Shown here: piece by piece, positions 9,833 through 20,006 of the stretch
Numbering within the stretch: position 1 is the stretch's first letter
How the letters are laid out: each line of letters starts with the position of its first letter
From: Musa acuminata AAA Group
Taxonomy: Eukaryota; Streptophyta; Magnoliopsida; Zingiberales; Musaceae
Direction: 5' to 3'
DNA length: 64,000 nt
Assembly (NCBI RefSeq): GCF_036884655.1
Contig: NC_088359.1
Span: forward strand, 16,411,501 to 16,475,500
The notes under the pieces: generated by a model
Database searches by the model: none
What the model was told of the DNA's origin: nothing
The model's input: only the letters and a program-made list of their open reading frames with translations
Program-made: the position numbers and the translations under genes

Positions 9833-9994
9833 CAATTCAGCTCAATGGTTGGGCTCCAAACTTGGCCCAAACCAGTCCGAACTCGGGCCCAATTGGCCCC
9901 TACTTGGGTTATAGGATTAACACCTAATACTAACCCTAATTAACGTGCTAACTACGAATTTAAAGACATTTTCTAAGCTATTACAAAGTCCGTA

Positions 9995-10300
9995 AGTCAA
10001 GACTTCTTCCGGCGAGCTTCCGGCGAACTTCCGACGGTCTTCCGATAAACTCTCGGAAACCATTCTGCGGACTCCCGGCAAGCTCCTAGACTTCACGATT
10101 TGATCTTGGCGAGTTCCAACGAGCTTCTTCGGTAAGCTCCGATCTTTCTCGGTGAGCTCCGCGAACTTCCAATGAACCTTCCGGCGAGCTTCCGAAAAAC
10201 CCTTCGGCAAGCTCCCTACTCATTCTCGGCTAGTTCCGGCAGCATTCCCGACGAACCTTCGGACTTCCGTCGAACTCTCGAGCTCCCAACGAATCCTTCG
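9995..10300 (-). repeat. Degenerate TTCCGGCGA repeat block in E1 LTR
   Basis: Many diverged copies of an 11-12 bp phrase such as CTTCCGGCGAG. Comparable blocks occur in every SIRE LTR here (near 15400-15690, 19300-19520, 25030-25250, 37430-37640, 38690-38975, 43540-43830). It creates repeat-derived open frames. Confidence 0.7.
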
Positions 10301-10735
10301 CGCTTGACTCTAGCACTTTGTTTCGCTTTATGTCTTCATCGTTATATTAGTTAATCCTGCACACACAAACCAAAACTCTACTCCGATCTAGACAATTATT
10401 ACAACGCGAATTGACATTCTGTTGCCCGGCACGTCATTGGTTGGTGCTTCGTCCGATTCTTCGGTGCATCGTCCTCTCTTGCGGCTGGTTGCCCAATCGG
10501 CGGTTGACCTTCGCAACCCCGACATCCTTGGCGCAATTTCGCTCTCCTTGGCCCGATGCCCGACGTCTGAAGCATTCAGCCATCCAATATCCTGACGTGA
10601 TCTCTTCCGGCGCAACGTCAATTCCTCCTGCGTCAACTGTCTAATCCTGATCGAGTAGACCTGCATCACTCAAAATGCAGTTTAAATTATAAACACATAT
10701 CAAGTGGTTTCATCATCAAAATACGAGATTCAACA

Positions 10736-10749
10736 ATCTCCCCCTTTTT
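10736..10749 (-). other. Polypurine tract of E1
   Basis: On the minus strand AAAAAGGGGGAGAT directly precedes the LTR start. Related GGGGGAG tracts recur further inside at about 10805, 10946 and 11841. Confidence 0.75.
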
Positions 10750-13568
10750 GATGATGACAACCACTTGATGACGGAGTTAACCTTAACTCCCGAAGTTTAA
10801 GCAAACTCCCCCTATCAATATGCCATATTGATAGAACCTTGAATTCAAACTGAATTCAAGTCATTGCAATATTCGTCATGAATACTTGCAACACATCATC
10901 ATGAACATATGCATAAACTTATGCATATCATGTCATCAACATACTTCTCCCCCTTTGTCATCAACAAAAAGGAGAAGTACAACTATTCTTTGTGTTTGTA
11001 ATATAAGTTCAACTCATTGCATGAAAAACATAATATTAAGTTTTATCATCATGCTGTTTTGAAGCTAGAAAATTTAGCAAGTAATGCATCATGCTTAGGA
11101 CATTCAAGCTATCAAGTTTTAGATATGCAAGTTTTACAGCATACAAGATAGCACTTTTGGTAATGTTCAAGATAGCAAGTTCTACATCATGCAAGCTAGC
11201 AATATTGAGATGTTCAAGAAAGCAACTCTTGCTTCTTGAAATATGCAAATTTGTCAAGTTTTGCTAGATGTGCAAGTTAGCATTTTTGCCTCTTAAGATA
11301 GGCAAGATAGCACATTTGCTTCTTTTGAGATAGCAACATTTTGCTTCTCTTTAGACTACAAACTAGCAATTTTTACGATATGTAAGTTTCACAATATACA
11401 AGCTAGCAAAAATTTCGAAAGCAAATGCAAGATAGCTTTCTTGTGTAAGCTCATAATTCTTGCTTCCTATTGCAATGTGCAAGTTGCAAGTTTTGCTTCT
11501 TGAGATAGGCAAGATAGCACTTTTGTAATTTTTGTTTCTTAAGATAGGCATGCTTGTGATGTTCAAAATAACAAGCTCTTTCTTCTAGAAGTGTCATTTT
11601 TGCTTTCTTTGCAAAGTGTAAGCTAGCAAAATGTTTGAAAAAGTTATCAAGTTTTGCAACATACAAGCTAGCAAAAATGCCAAACTAGCAAGAGATAATG
11701 TTTTACATGAGGCAAGCAAACAATTTGACAAATGTTACATTTGCATCTTCTCTTTTGAGAAGTGCAATTTTTGCTTTCATCTTGAATTGTGCAAGCTAGT
11801 TAGTTTGCCTCTTTTCATGATGTCCACGCTAGAAATTCTTGCTCCCCCTTTGACATTGTCAAAAAGAAGGGAAGACCCTTATATCAATTTTCATATTATG
11901 ACAAAGGTAAGTATCATTCTTATTTGTGCATCATTATATATTCAAATTAAAACATACACAATTTCAATAACCTTATTTTTCATGCACGATACCGAAAAAT
12001 AAATCAATCGTCATTAATAAGCATATCATACATGATACTCAAACATTAAAATTTTCAAGCATTTATCAACATGTTGATCATGATACCAAACATTCATCAT
12101 TTAAAGCATTTCAATCATTGTTTCAATCATCACTATAACTCATCATGCACAAAATGTAAAATCATCTAACATGATACAAACATTTATTTTCAAGATGTTT
12201 ATCACTATTTTCATGTATGATAATAAAGTATTCATGATGCATATATCATCACAATACAACGCAATTGCATGCATAATTTCAAATTATAAATATTTCAAAT
12301 CATGAAGATATTAACTTGTCAAATTTCATCCGATCATTCATGATTATAACTTTTCATTTGTATACATCAAAATAATATCAAGAGTATTTCATGCATAATT
12401 TTAATCACCACATAAGGAATATCAAGAAGAAAGTAATTGGGTGATGCGATAAATATTTCATGAATACAAGGAATTGTATAAAAAACATATCATGAAAGAT
12501 TAGAACATATGAATACCAAAAGGCATGATTTCTTTTTGAAAAACCTACTCATAAATAATCGAAAGAAAATCTTAGGAGATCGATTAATGAAAAAATCTTG
12601 ATTCATAATAAATCTTAATTTGTAAATATCACGGAATCAAGATCATGATTTTGAATAAAACTCATTCAAATTCAAATCATCCAAATCATCAAAATCTCAA
12701 CATTTCTTTCAAGAGATTCAAAATGGCATAGATAGTTTTATTGGTCTCTTAGGTAGAAATCAATAAGATAGAGGATTACATTTCATTTTTATAAATTTCT
12801 ATTCATGTGATTTGCTTCTTATGAGCATGCCTTAGTCTTTATATGCCAAATCAATATAAGCATTAAAGTTCAAGATGTAAAGGCAAAATCTTATAAGACA
12901 ACTCATTTATAAAATATTCATCATGTTTATTTTCATGAGATTCATAAGATTGGTAAAATAAATTCATTAATCTCAATAGAATAGAAAATTCATTTCCATT
13001 TCATACAATTGATTTCATGTGAGAGTGTTCAAGTCTTTTTGTGAAAACATTGTATCATAATTTAAAGTCAAAACATAAGTTTCGTCATAAAGTCGTCAAG
13101 ACCAAACACATCAAAAATAAAACATCATGATATCACATCTATCATCAAAAGACTATCAAGAAATTCATACATAGATGTACATGCACTATGTCATCTTAAT
13201 ATGTCATGAGAATGTCATCTTAATTCGTCATAAAAATGATTAAACCAAAAACATGTTAATCCAAAATGAGAGTATCAAATCAACATTTACTTCAAAAACT
13301 CATGCATGACATAAAATCATCAAAATACACATGCATGGATTAATCCTAAGCATTATCACATATCATATAACTATAATCCATAATGTTGCATACATCATTC
13401 AACATTTCAAAACATAACATGCATGAAACCTTAGCAATATACTTTTCATTGATCAAATTTTTAATTTTTTTTAAAGATGCTAAAAAAGAAAAACATGATA
13501 TAATTTTTGAAAAATAATTTTTTTTATTTCCTATTCCTACTATCTAAATTAAGAACTCATGAAAAACT
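10750..13568 (-). other. E1 noncoding interior (3' region)
   Basis: About 2.8 kb between gag and the polypurine tract. 11040-11680 is a loose repeat of phrases like GCAAGCTAGCAA and TTGCTTCTTGAGATAGGC, on which only short unconvincing frames occur. 11850-13560 is AT-rich with no ORF of note. Repeat phrases and extra purine tracts recur in E2, E3, E4 and E5, so this is a family-specific 3' region rather than random filler. Confidence 0.75.
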
Positions 13569-14513
13569 TCAAGTAATTTCAAAATAATTCAAGAGAGTTG
13601 AGTTACTTACCTTGTAGTCGAAGCCCGTCAAAGCCCAATTCGCCGTTTCACCTTTGGAACTTCTTGATTCATCCTTGGGTGCCTTCCTTTTCTTTGGCCT
13701 CTTCCTCCATTCAAGTTCATTGTTTATTTTAGATTTTTGTTTAATGAACTTATTAAGAGTTGGTGTTCGAAGTTCAAGTTCATCATTGTCCTCATCACTT
13801 GAGTCATCGCTAAAGTGGTATTCATTTGTCCGAGGTTCCAAATCCTTCCTGTTCTTTGGAAGGTGGTTCAAGTGTTCATTGTGTTCATCATGTGCATTGC
13901 ACACCATTTCTATTGTCATTAATGAGCCGATAAGTTCTTCAAGTGAAAAAATATTTAAATCTTTTGTTTCTTGTATTGCCGTTACTTTTGATTCCCAAGC
14001 TTTAGAAAGTGATCGTAAAACTTTACTAACAAGTTCAAAATTCGAGAAACATTTGCCAAGAGCTTGTAAACCATTGACGACATCCGTGAAACGGGTGTAC
14101 ATGTCAACAATGGTTTCGCTCGGCTTCATTTGAAAAAGCTCGAAATCATGCATTAAAATGTTGATTTTCGAATCTTTAACTCTAGAAGTGCCTTCGTGTG
14201 TGATTTCAAGTGTGTGCCATATGTCGAAAGTCGTTTCACATAAAGAAACCCGATTGAACTCATTTTTGTCCAAAGCGCAAAATAAGGCATTCATAGCCTT
14301 TGCGTTTAAAGAAAACATCTTATTCTCCAAATCATTCCATTGGTTCATTGGAAGAGAAGACATTTCAAATCCATTTTCGACTATGTGCCATAAATTCAAA
14401 TCCAAAGAAAGTAAGAAAACTCTCATTCGAGTTTTCCAATAAGTGTAGTCCGTACCATTGAAAAAGGGAGGACAAATGAGAGAGTGACCCTCTTGAAAGC
14501 CGTAAAGAGCCAT
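13569..14513 (-). CDS. E1 Gag: copia-type capsid protein without zinc knuckle
   Basis: An intact 314-residue frame starts about 36 bp after the PBS. Residues 1-60 (PPFFNGTDYTYWKTRMRVFL) match the N-terminus of copia Gag; about 60-215 resemble the UBN2 capsid domain (FDIWHTLEITHEGTSRVKD, DMYTRFTDVVNGL, LEELIGSLMTIEM). Then come an acidic stretch (DDSSDEDNDELEL) and a basic stretch (RRKRPKKRK). It ends with VSNSTLLNYFEIT where G1 Gag continues into two zinc knuckles, so the nucleocapsid part is absent. Likely assembles particles with a partner's products; that is inference. Nearly identical blocks are in E2 Gag. Confidence 0.9.
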   Translation of the reverse strand: MALYGFQEGHSLICPPFFNGTDYTYWKTRMRVFLLSLDLNLWHIVENGFEMSSLPMNQWNDLENKMFSLNAKAMNALFCALDKNEFNRVSLCETTFDIWHTLEITHEGTSRVKDSKINILMHDFELFQMKPSETIVDMYTRFTDVVNGLQALGKCFSNFELVSKVLRSLSKAWESKVTAIQETKDLNIFSLEELIGSLMTIEMVCNAHDEHNEHLNHLPKNRKDLEPRTNEYHFSDDSSDEDNDELELRTPTLNKFIKQKSKINNELEWRKRPKKRKAPKDESRSSKGETANWALTGFDYKVSNSTLLNYFEIT

Positions 14514-14549
14514 TTCTATTTGGGTGTTAAACCAAGGTAGAAAAACGTG

Positions 14550-14561
14550 GCTCTGATACCA
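14550..14561 (-). other. Primer-binding site of E1
   Basis: TGGTATCAGAGC on the minus strand, two bases inside the 5' LTR. Confidence 0.85.
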
Positions 14562-14563
14562 AT

Positions 14564-16138
14564 TGTTAGAATCGGAGCGGCACTAAGAGGGGGGGGGTGA
14601 ATTAGTGCAGCGGATTAAAACTTCGGTTTTAGAAAATCTTTCGTACGATAAAAATAATATTTCATTTGAAACCGTTTCAATTGCGTTGAAAGCGTACGTA
14701 ATAAAATGAGGGCAGTGAACTTAGCAAAGTAAAGGTTTGCATAAAGATAAATGCATAAACATAAACGCAAACCGGAGATCACACCGATTTTACAGTGGTT
14801 CGGTCAAATGACCTACATCCACTTGCGAGGCCCCTCTTCAATGAGGCTCCCACCTTCCACTAGCAAATCTCTTGAAATGGAAGGGCAAATACCCCTCTTA
14901 CAACCTTTTACAAGCAGTTCAACCTCTTACAAATTTTCAGTAAGAAAGAAGGAGGTGAACTCTCTAGCAAATTGAAAAACAAGACTTGCTAATAATTTCT
15001 AAGACTTTTCTCTCAAATAATTGCTTCTCAAAAGGTTGTCTTCTCAGCTGAGACTTGAGGGGTATTTATAGGCCTCAAAAGGATTCAAATTTGGGCTCCA
15101 AAAATTTGAATTCTCTTATGTTCCCGATGCTAGCGGTGCCACCGCCCAGCGCTCGGGTGCTGGGCGGTGCAACCGCCCAGCCCAGGAGGTGTCACCGCCC
15201 AGCTCTCGGGTGCTGGGCGGTGCCACCGCCTAGGCCAATTCAGTTCACTGGTTGGGCTCCAAACTTGGCCCAAACCAGTCCGAACTCGGGCCCAATTGGC
15301 CCCTACTTGGGTTATAGGATTAACACCTAATACTAACCCTAATTAACGTGCTAACTATGAATTTAAAGACATTTTCTAAGCTATTACAAAGTCCGTAAGT
15401 CAAGACTTCTTCCGGCGAGCTTCCAGCGAACTTCCGACGGTCTTCCGATAAACTCTCGGAAACCATTCTGCGGACTCCCGGCAAGCTCCTAGACTTCACG
15501 ATTTGATCTTGGCGAGTTCCAACGAGCTTCTTCGGTAAGCTCCGATCTTTCTCGGTGAGCTCCGCGAACTTCCAACGAACCTTCCGGCGAGCTTCCGAAA
15601 AACCCTTCGGCAAGCTCCCTACTCATTCTCGGCTAGTTCCGGCAGCATTCCCGACGAACCTTCGGACTTCCGTCGAACTCTCGAACTCCCAACGAATCCT
15701 TCGCACTTGACTCCAGCACTTTGTTTCGCTTTATGTCTTCATCGTTATCGTAGTTAATCCTGCACACACAAACCAAAACTCTACTCCGATCTAGACAATT
15801 ATTACAACGTGAATTGACATTCTGTTGCCCGGCACGTCATTGGTTGGTGCTTCGTCCGATTCTTCGGTGCATCGTCCTCTCTTGCGGCTGGTTGCCCAAT
15901 CGGCGGTTGACCTCCGCAACCTCAACATCCTTGGCGCAATTTTGCTCTCCTTGGCCCAATGCCCGACGTCCGAAGCATTCAGCCATCTAATATCCTGACG
16001 TGATCTCTTCCAGCGCAACGTCAATTCCTCCTGCGTCAACTGTCTAATCCTGATCGAGTAGACCTGCATCACTCAAAATGCAGTTTAAATTATAAACACA
16101 TATCAAGTGGTTTCATCATCAAAATATGAGATTCAACA
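14564..16138 (-). repeat. E1 5' LTR
   Basis: 1575 bp, colinear with the 3' LTR; it has a G run of 9 and a shorter CACCGCC block. Confidence 0.9.
15063..15070 (-). promoter_or_regulatory. TATA box, E1 5' LTR (drives gag)
   Basis: TATAAATA on the minus strand, in the conserved GGCCTATAAATACCCC context. This copy should start the genomic RNA. Confidence 0.6.
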
Positions 16139-16143
16139 GCCAT

Positions 16144-16360
16144 CGCCCAGTCTCGCTCGTAGACTAAACCCAAGCGATGCCACCACCTGACTGGGGTGGT
16201 TGCACCTCCCAGTCTCGCTTGGAGACTGAGCCCAAGCGGTGCCACCGCCTAACCTAGGCGGTTGCGCCGCCCAACTTTCCTGGGAGACCATCTCCTGGGC
16301 GGTGCCACCGTTGACCCTAGCAGTGCCATCGCCTAGCAGGAATTCTGATCCGAATGGGTT
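16144..16360 (-). mobile_element. D: SIRE-type LTR, right piece, truncated
   Basis: Continuation of LTR D after E1: GCCATCGCCCAGTCTCGC and further CACCGCC/TGGGCGG repeats up to GAATGGGTT, where it joins F1 interior with only a few shared bases. The remaining LTR half is missing, so a deletion or recombination made this junction. Confidence 0.75.
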
Positions 16361-16750
16361 AAGTCCCTGGAGGGTATATCATCAAATCAGACTCATCTTG
16401 TAACGATGGTGTTGACTTAACCGAGCATCATGGTTGGTCAAGTCCCTCGAGACCATGGTGATTCGGAGGCCGAACAGGACAGGAATCACAAGGAGTTGTG
16501 ATCGACAAGAGTTGCCTACCTTTTAGGTTTAGTGTGATTGGTTGAGTCCCTCGAGGTTACACTAAGACGCTGATTGGATCCTGATCCCCACTAGAAGTCT
16601 GCTGGAGACTTCCATTTCATGTGCTGAGGGTGTCACATGACTCGTTAGTAAAATAGTGGGAGCATATTAAGATAGAAGTCCATATCTTGATAGTTTATTT
16701 CTTACAAAATCTGCATGTTATTCATTTCTACTACATCTTACTATCAGAAA
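16361..16750 (+). other. F1 leader remnant
   Basis: Noncoding 5' leader, closely matching 49402-49790 of F2. It repeats the phrase GAGTCCCTCGAGG several times, each following a GGTTGG/TGGTCG-type sequence. Confidence 0.75.
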
Positions 16751-17478
16751 ATGTCGCTTTCAAATCCGTTACGTGGTATACTTGATGTCAACCGCCTCAC
16801 TGGTCCAAATTATACGGATTGGCTCCGTAACTTGAGAATTGTTCTCACGGCGGAGAAAATCGTGTACGTACTTAATATAGTGATGCCTACGCCCGAAGAA
16901 GGGGCAAGCGAGGATAAGATCGCTCGCTACATGAAGTACATTGATGACTCCACTCTTGCTCAATACTATATGTTGGGCTCTATGACTCCTAAGTTATAGA
17001 GACAACATGAAAAGATGGATGTCATATCCATTCTCCTACATGTCCACAAATTGTTTGAGGAATAGGGAAGGACTCAGCGATATGAGATATCCAAAAGCCT
17101 CTTCCGCACTAGGATGACTGAGTGGACACCGGTTCAGAACCATATCCTAAAGATGATTGAGTGGATAGAGAAACTCACAGGTCTAGGAATGGTCCTCGAG
17201 GATAACTTGTGTGTGGACATTGTGCTTCAGTCCCTACTAGATTCCTTTTCACAGTTCATAATGAATTTTAATATGAACAAGCTTGAAGTGACTCTCCTAA
17301 AGCTTCTCAATATGTTGAGGGAGGTAGAGAGTACTATTAAAAAAGAGAAGCCAGTTCTCTACACTGGTGAGACCAGAAAGAAAAGGAAAGCAAAAATGTC
17401 CCTTAAGAAGAGAAAGGGCAAGGGCAAACTAGGTAAAGCAAATGTTGCTAAGAAAGACCCAGCAAATGACAAAGGCTA
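16751..17478 (+). pseudogene. F1 Gag (copia), with stops, cut by E2
   Basis: From ATG 16751 (MSLSNPLRGILDVNRL) the frame reads a copia Gag: [15 protein letters not shown] at the N-terminus, a helical capsid region, then a very basic tail ([19 protein letters not shown]). Stops at 16997 and 17063 are both CAG to TAG. The frame then stays open to the E2 junction, just before the zinc knuckle. It keeps a 13-residue segment ([13 protein letters not shown]) that F2 has deleted. Confidence 0.85.
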
Positions 17479-17605
17479 TGTTAGGATCGAGAGCACTAAG
17501 AGGGGGGGGGGGTGAATTAGTGCAGCGGATATCTTTTAGCGATTAAAAACAAAAGCTGCGTTCGTTCGATAAAAATCAGTTTTGAAGCAAAAGCCGACTC
17601 AAAGA

Positions 17606-18046
17606 TAACTTATGACTAAGTGCAGTTTACGTCTAGACGTAGTTTACGTCTAAACACAATTTACGTTTAAATGCAGTTTGCGTCTAAACGTAGTTTTACG
17701 TCTAAACGCAGATTTACGTCTAAACGCAGATTTACGTCTAAACGCAGATTTACGTCCAAACTCAGTTTACGTCTAAAATGCAGTTTTACGTTTAAACGTA
17801 GTTTACGTCTAAACGCAGTTTTACGTCTAAAACGTAGATTTATGTCTAAACGCAGATTTACGTCTAAACGCAGATTTACGTCTAAACGCAGTTTGCGTCT
17901 AAGCGCAGTTTGCGTCTAAACACAGTTTGCGTCTAAGCGCAGTTTGCGTCTAAACGCAGTTTACGTCTAAATGCAGTTTGCGTCTAAACGCAGTTTGCGT
18001 CTAAGCGCAGTTTACGTCTAAACGTAGTTTACGTCTAAACGCAGAT
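17606..18046. repeat. 17-18-bp tandem array in E2 LTR
   Basis: About 25 head-to-tail copies of a unit like ACGTCTAAACGCAGTTT with small variations. The 5' LTR has the same array at about 23346-23774. There are no unique spacers between units, so it is not a CRISPR array. Confidence 0.9.
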
Positions 18047-18418
18047 GACAGTTTGCAGTTCTAAATGAAATCAAGACGTAAACGTAAACTGCACAGAACC
18101 TTGTTCATAAAAGCGCAGAAGACAGTTTGCAGTTGTAAATGAAATCAAGACGTGAACGTAAACTGCACAGAACCTTGTCCGAAAAAAGCGCAGAAGATAG
18201 TTTGCAGTTGTTAGTGAAATCAAGACGTAAACGTAAACTGCACAGAACTCATTCGTAAAAGCGCAGAGAGACAGTTTGCAGTTTGTAGATGGAATCAAGA
18301 CGTAAACGTAAACTGCACAGAATTCGTTCGTAAAAGCGCAAAGAGCAGTTTGCAGTTTGTAAATGGAATTAAGACGTGAACGTAAACTGCATAGAACTCG
18401 TTCGTAAAAGCGCAGAGA
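18047..18418. repeat. 74-bp tandem array in E2 LTR
   Basis: Five units start at about 18047, 18121, 18195, 18269 and 18342. Each contains GACAGTTTGCAGTT, ATCAAGACG and CGTAAACTGCACAGAA. The partner array is at about 23775-24146. Confidence 0.85.
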
Positions 18419-18779
18419 GCAGTAGCTATGTAGGAGGTTTGCAGTAATGATAAAGTGCTCAAAATAAACGCAAACCAGAGATTTAGAGTGGTTCGGTCAG
18501 TCTTGACCTACTCCACTTTTGGCTTCCTCCACCGATGAGGTTACCGACGTCAACTAGAGGCCTTCCTTCAATAGGCGAAGGCCAACTACCCTCTTACAGA
18601 TTCACTCCTTTTGACGGGCTTAGGAGACAACCCTTACAGATGTTTTCTCTCCTCTCTTTACAACTCAAACTTGAAGAACAGAAGGAGGAGGAAAACTAGC
18701 AGTTTTGAGCTCTAAGAACCACTAAAAAGATCAAGATTTCGGGTTAGTTCTTGCTCTTTCAGTGCTGAATGGGTGGGGG

Positions 18780-18786
18780 ATTTATA
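18780..18786 (-). promoter_or_regulatory. TATA box, E2 3' LTR
   Basis: TATAAAT on the minus strand after GGGGCC. The 62-bp array lies directly upstream and the 74-bp and 17-bp arrays downstream. Confidence 0.55.
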
Positions 18787-18844
18787 GGCCCCAACCCAGT
18801 TCAAATTTGGAGCTCAAAACGATCAAATCCCGGAATTCCGGGAT

Positions 18845-19148
18845 CAGGCGGTTGCACCTCCTGACTGGAGAGGTTGCACCGCCTGGCAGAGCTCGAAGAC
18901 CGAGCTCAGGCGGTGCCACCTCTCTGCCAGGGAGGTTGCACCGCCCAGTCTTGCTCGAAGACTGAGCTCAGGCGATGCCACCTCTCTGTCAGGGAGGTTG
19001 CACCGCCTAGTCTAGCTCGAAGACTGAGCTCAGGCGGTGCCACCTCCCGGCTGGAGAGGTTGCACCGCCCAGTCTCGCTGGAAGGCCTAGCCCAGGCGGT
19101 GCCACCTCCTGGCCTGGGCGGTTGCACCTCCTGGTGCAATCAGGGTCC
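18845..19148 (-). repeat. 62-bp CACCGCC-type tandem array in E2 LTR
   Basis: Five units of about 62 bp combining CAGGCGGTGCCACCTC, GGGAGGTTGCACCGCC and GCTCGAAGACTGAGCT, directly upstream of the TATA box in element orientation. The partner is at about 24573-24876. Confidence 0.85.
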
Positions 19149-19992
19149 GAATGGTTCATTCCATTCGGCCCAATTTCAGTCTTTCAGGGGCCCAATTGCC
19201 CCAAGATTAAGCCAATGGGATCACCTCCCATTTTCCAACTTAATCAACGTGCTAACTACGATTAAATCTAAGACAATTTCTGCAGCTTTGCTTCGGTGCG
19301 TCAATCGCTCCTTCCGGCGAGTTTCCGGCGAACTTCCGTCGATCATCCGATGAACCCTCGGTGATGCTCCTGCGGACTTCCGGCAATCTCCTGGACTTTG
19401 CGACGATCCACTTGGCAAGTTCCGACGAGCTTCGCTTAGCAAGCTTCTGGACTTCTCGGATCTGTTCTCGCAGAACCTCCGACGACCGTCCGAACTTCCG
19501 TCGAACTCTCGAACTCCCAACGTGATCATGAACTTGACTCCGGCGCAACTCCTGCTGCTTATCTTTCTTTCATCGTAGTTAATCCTGCACACACAAAAAC
19601 AAAAACTTCGATCGAGACAATTAATCCGAAGCAATTAATCAAGTTGTCCGGTATGTCATTGGTCCCTCGATGCTTCGTCCGATTCTTCGGCGCATCGTCC
19701 TTTCCTGCAGCCTATTGCCCAATCGGCCAGTTGACTCCGCAACTCCGATATCCTTGGCACAATACCCGCTCTTCTTGGCCCGATGCCCGAGTCCACAGCC
19801 CGAAGCCTTCTGTCGATACGTCGACCGATCCACCGGCCCGACGTCCAATCTTCTGAAATGTTCCTCCGGCACAACATGATCTTCCTGCTTTAATTGTCTC
19901 ATCCTGATCAAAGCATCCTGCGTCACTCAAAACGCAGATTAAATCATAAACATATATCAAGGAGTTTCATCATCAAAATACGAGATTCAACA

Positions 19993-20006
19993 ATCTCCCC
20001 CTTTTT
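19993..20006 (-). other. Polypurine tract of E2
   Basis: AAAAAGGGGGAGAT on the minus strand next to the LTR. Extra GGGGGAG tracts lie near 20064, 20167, 20313 and 20936; the first two belong to a duplicated segment of roughly 100 bp. Confidence 0.75.

Larger units (their letters stand above)
9133..10735 (-). repeat. E1 3' LTR
   Basis: 1603 bp, from TGTTAGGATCGG to GATTCAACA as read on the plus strand. It contains the terminal G/C run, TATA box, CACCGCC palindromic block and TTCCGGCGA degenerate repeats. The open frames of 60-97 residues inside it translate these repeats. Confidence 0.9.
9133..16138 (-). mobile_element. E1: gag-only SIRE-clade LTR retrotransposon, complete
   Basis: 7.0-kb element in minus orientation with LTRs at 9133-10735 (3') and 14564-16138 (5') and a perfect GCCAT duplication at 9128-9132 and 16139-16143. 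Order on the minus strand: LTR, PBS, intact gag, about 2.8 kb AT-rich noncoding interior, polypurine tract, LTR. No protease, integrase, RT or RNase H is encoded. LTR ends TGTTGAATCTCG and CCTAACA and the poly-C tract match SIRE-type elements. It is inserted in LTR D. The LTRs differ mainly in G-run length (16 vs 9) and a roughly 20-bp deletion in the CACCGCC block, so it is fairly young. Confidence 0.93.
17479..19992 (-). repeat. E2 3' LTR
   Basis: 2514 bp. In plus coordinates it holds a run of 11 G, a 17-18-bp array, a 74-bp array, a TATA box, a 62-bp CACCGCC-type array, and TTCCGGCGA repeats. Open frames within it, including one of 159 residues at 18874-19353, are repeat translations. Confidence 0.92.

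Noticed and set aside
9917..10210. 97-residue frame conserved in E1 LTRs and E4 LTRs
   Set aside because: It lies in the degenerate TTCCGGCGA block, without recognisable fold; conservation follows LTR relatedness. I cannot fully exclude a small LTR-encoded peptide.
11850..13560. Search for a hidden host gene or pol remnant in the E1 AT-rich interior
   Set aside because: No frame longer than about 120 residues and no copia motif (DSG, D-D-35-E, YVDD) on either strand.
13654..14442. Plus-strand frames of 159 and 94 residues opposite E1 gag
   Set aside because: Antisense shadows of the gag frame; similar shadows appear opposite E2 gag.
17606..18046. CRISPR-like regular repeat array
   Set aside because: Units of 17-18 bp are directly contiguous with no unique spacers, lie inside both LTRs of a plant retrotransposon, and there are no cas genes.
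18874..19353. 159-residue frame with repeated CHRP/VAPP-type motifs
   Set aside because: It translates the 62-bp LTR array; the same frame in the other LTR reflects LTR identity, not a gene.
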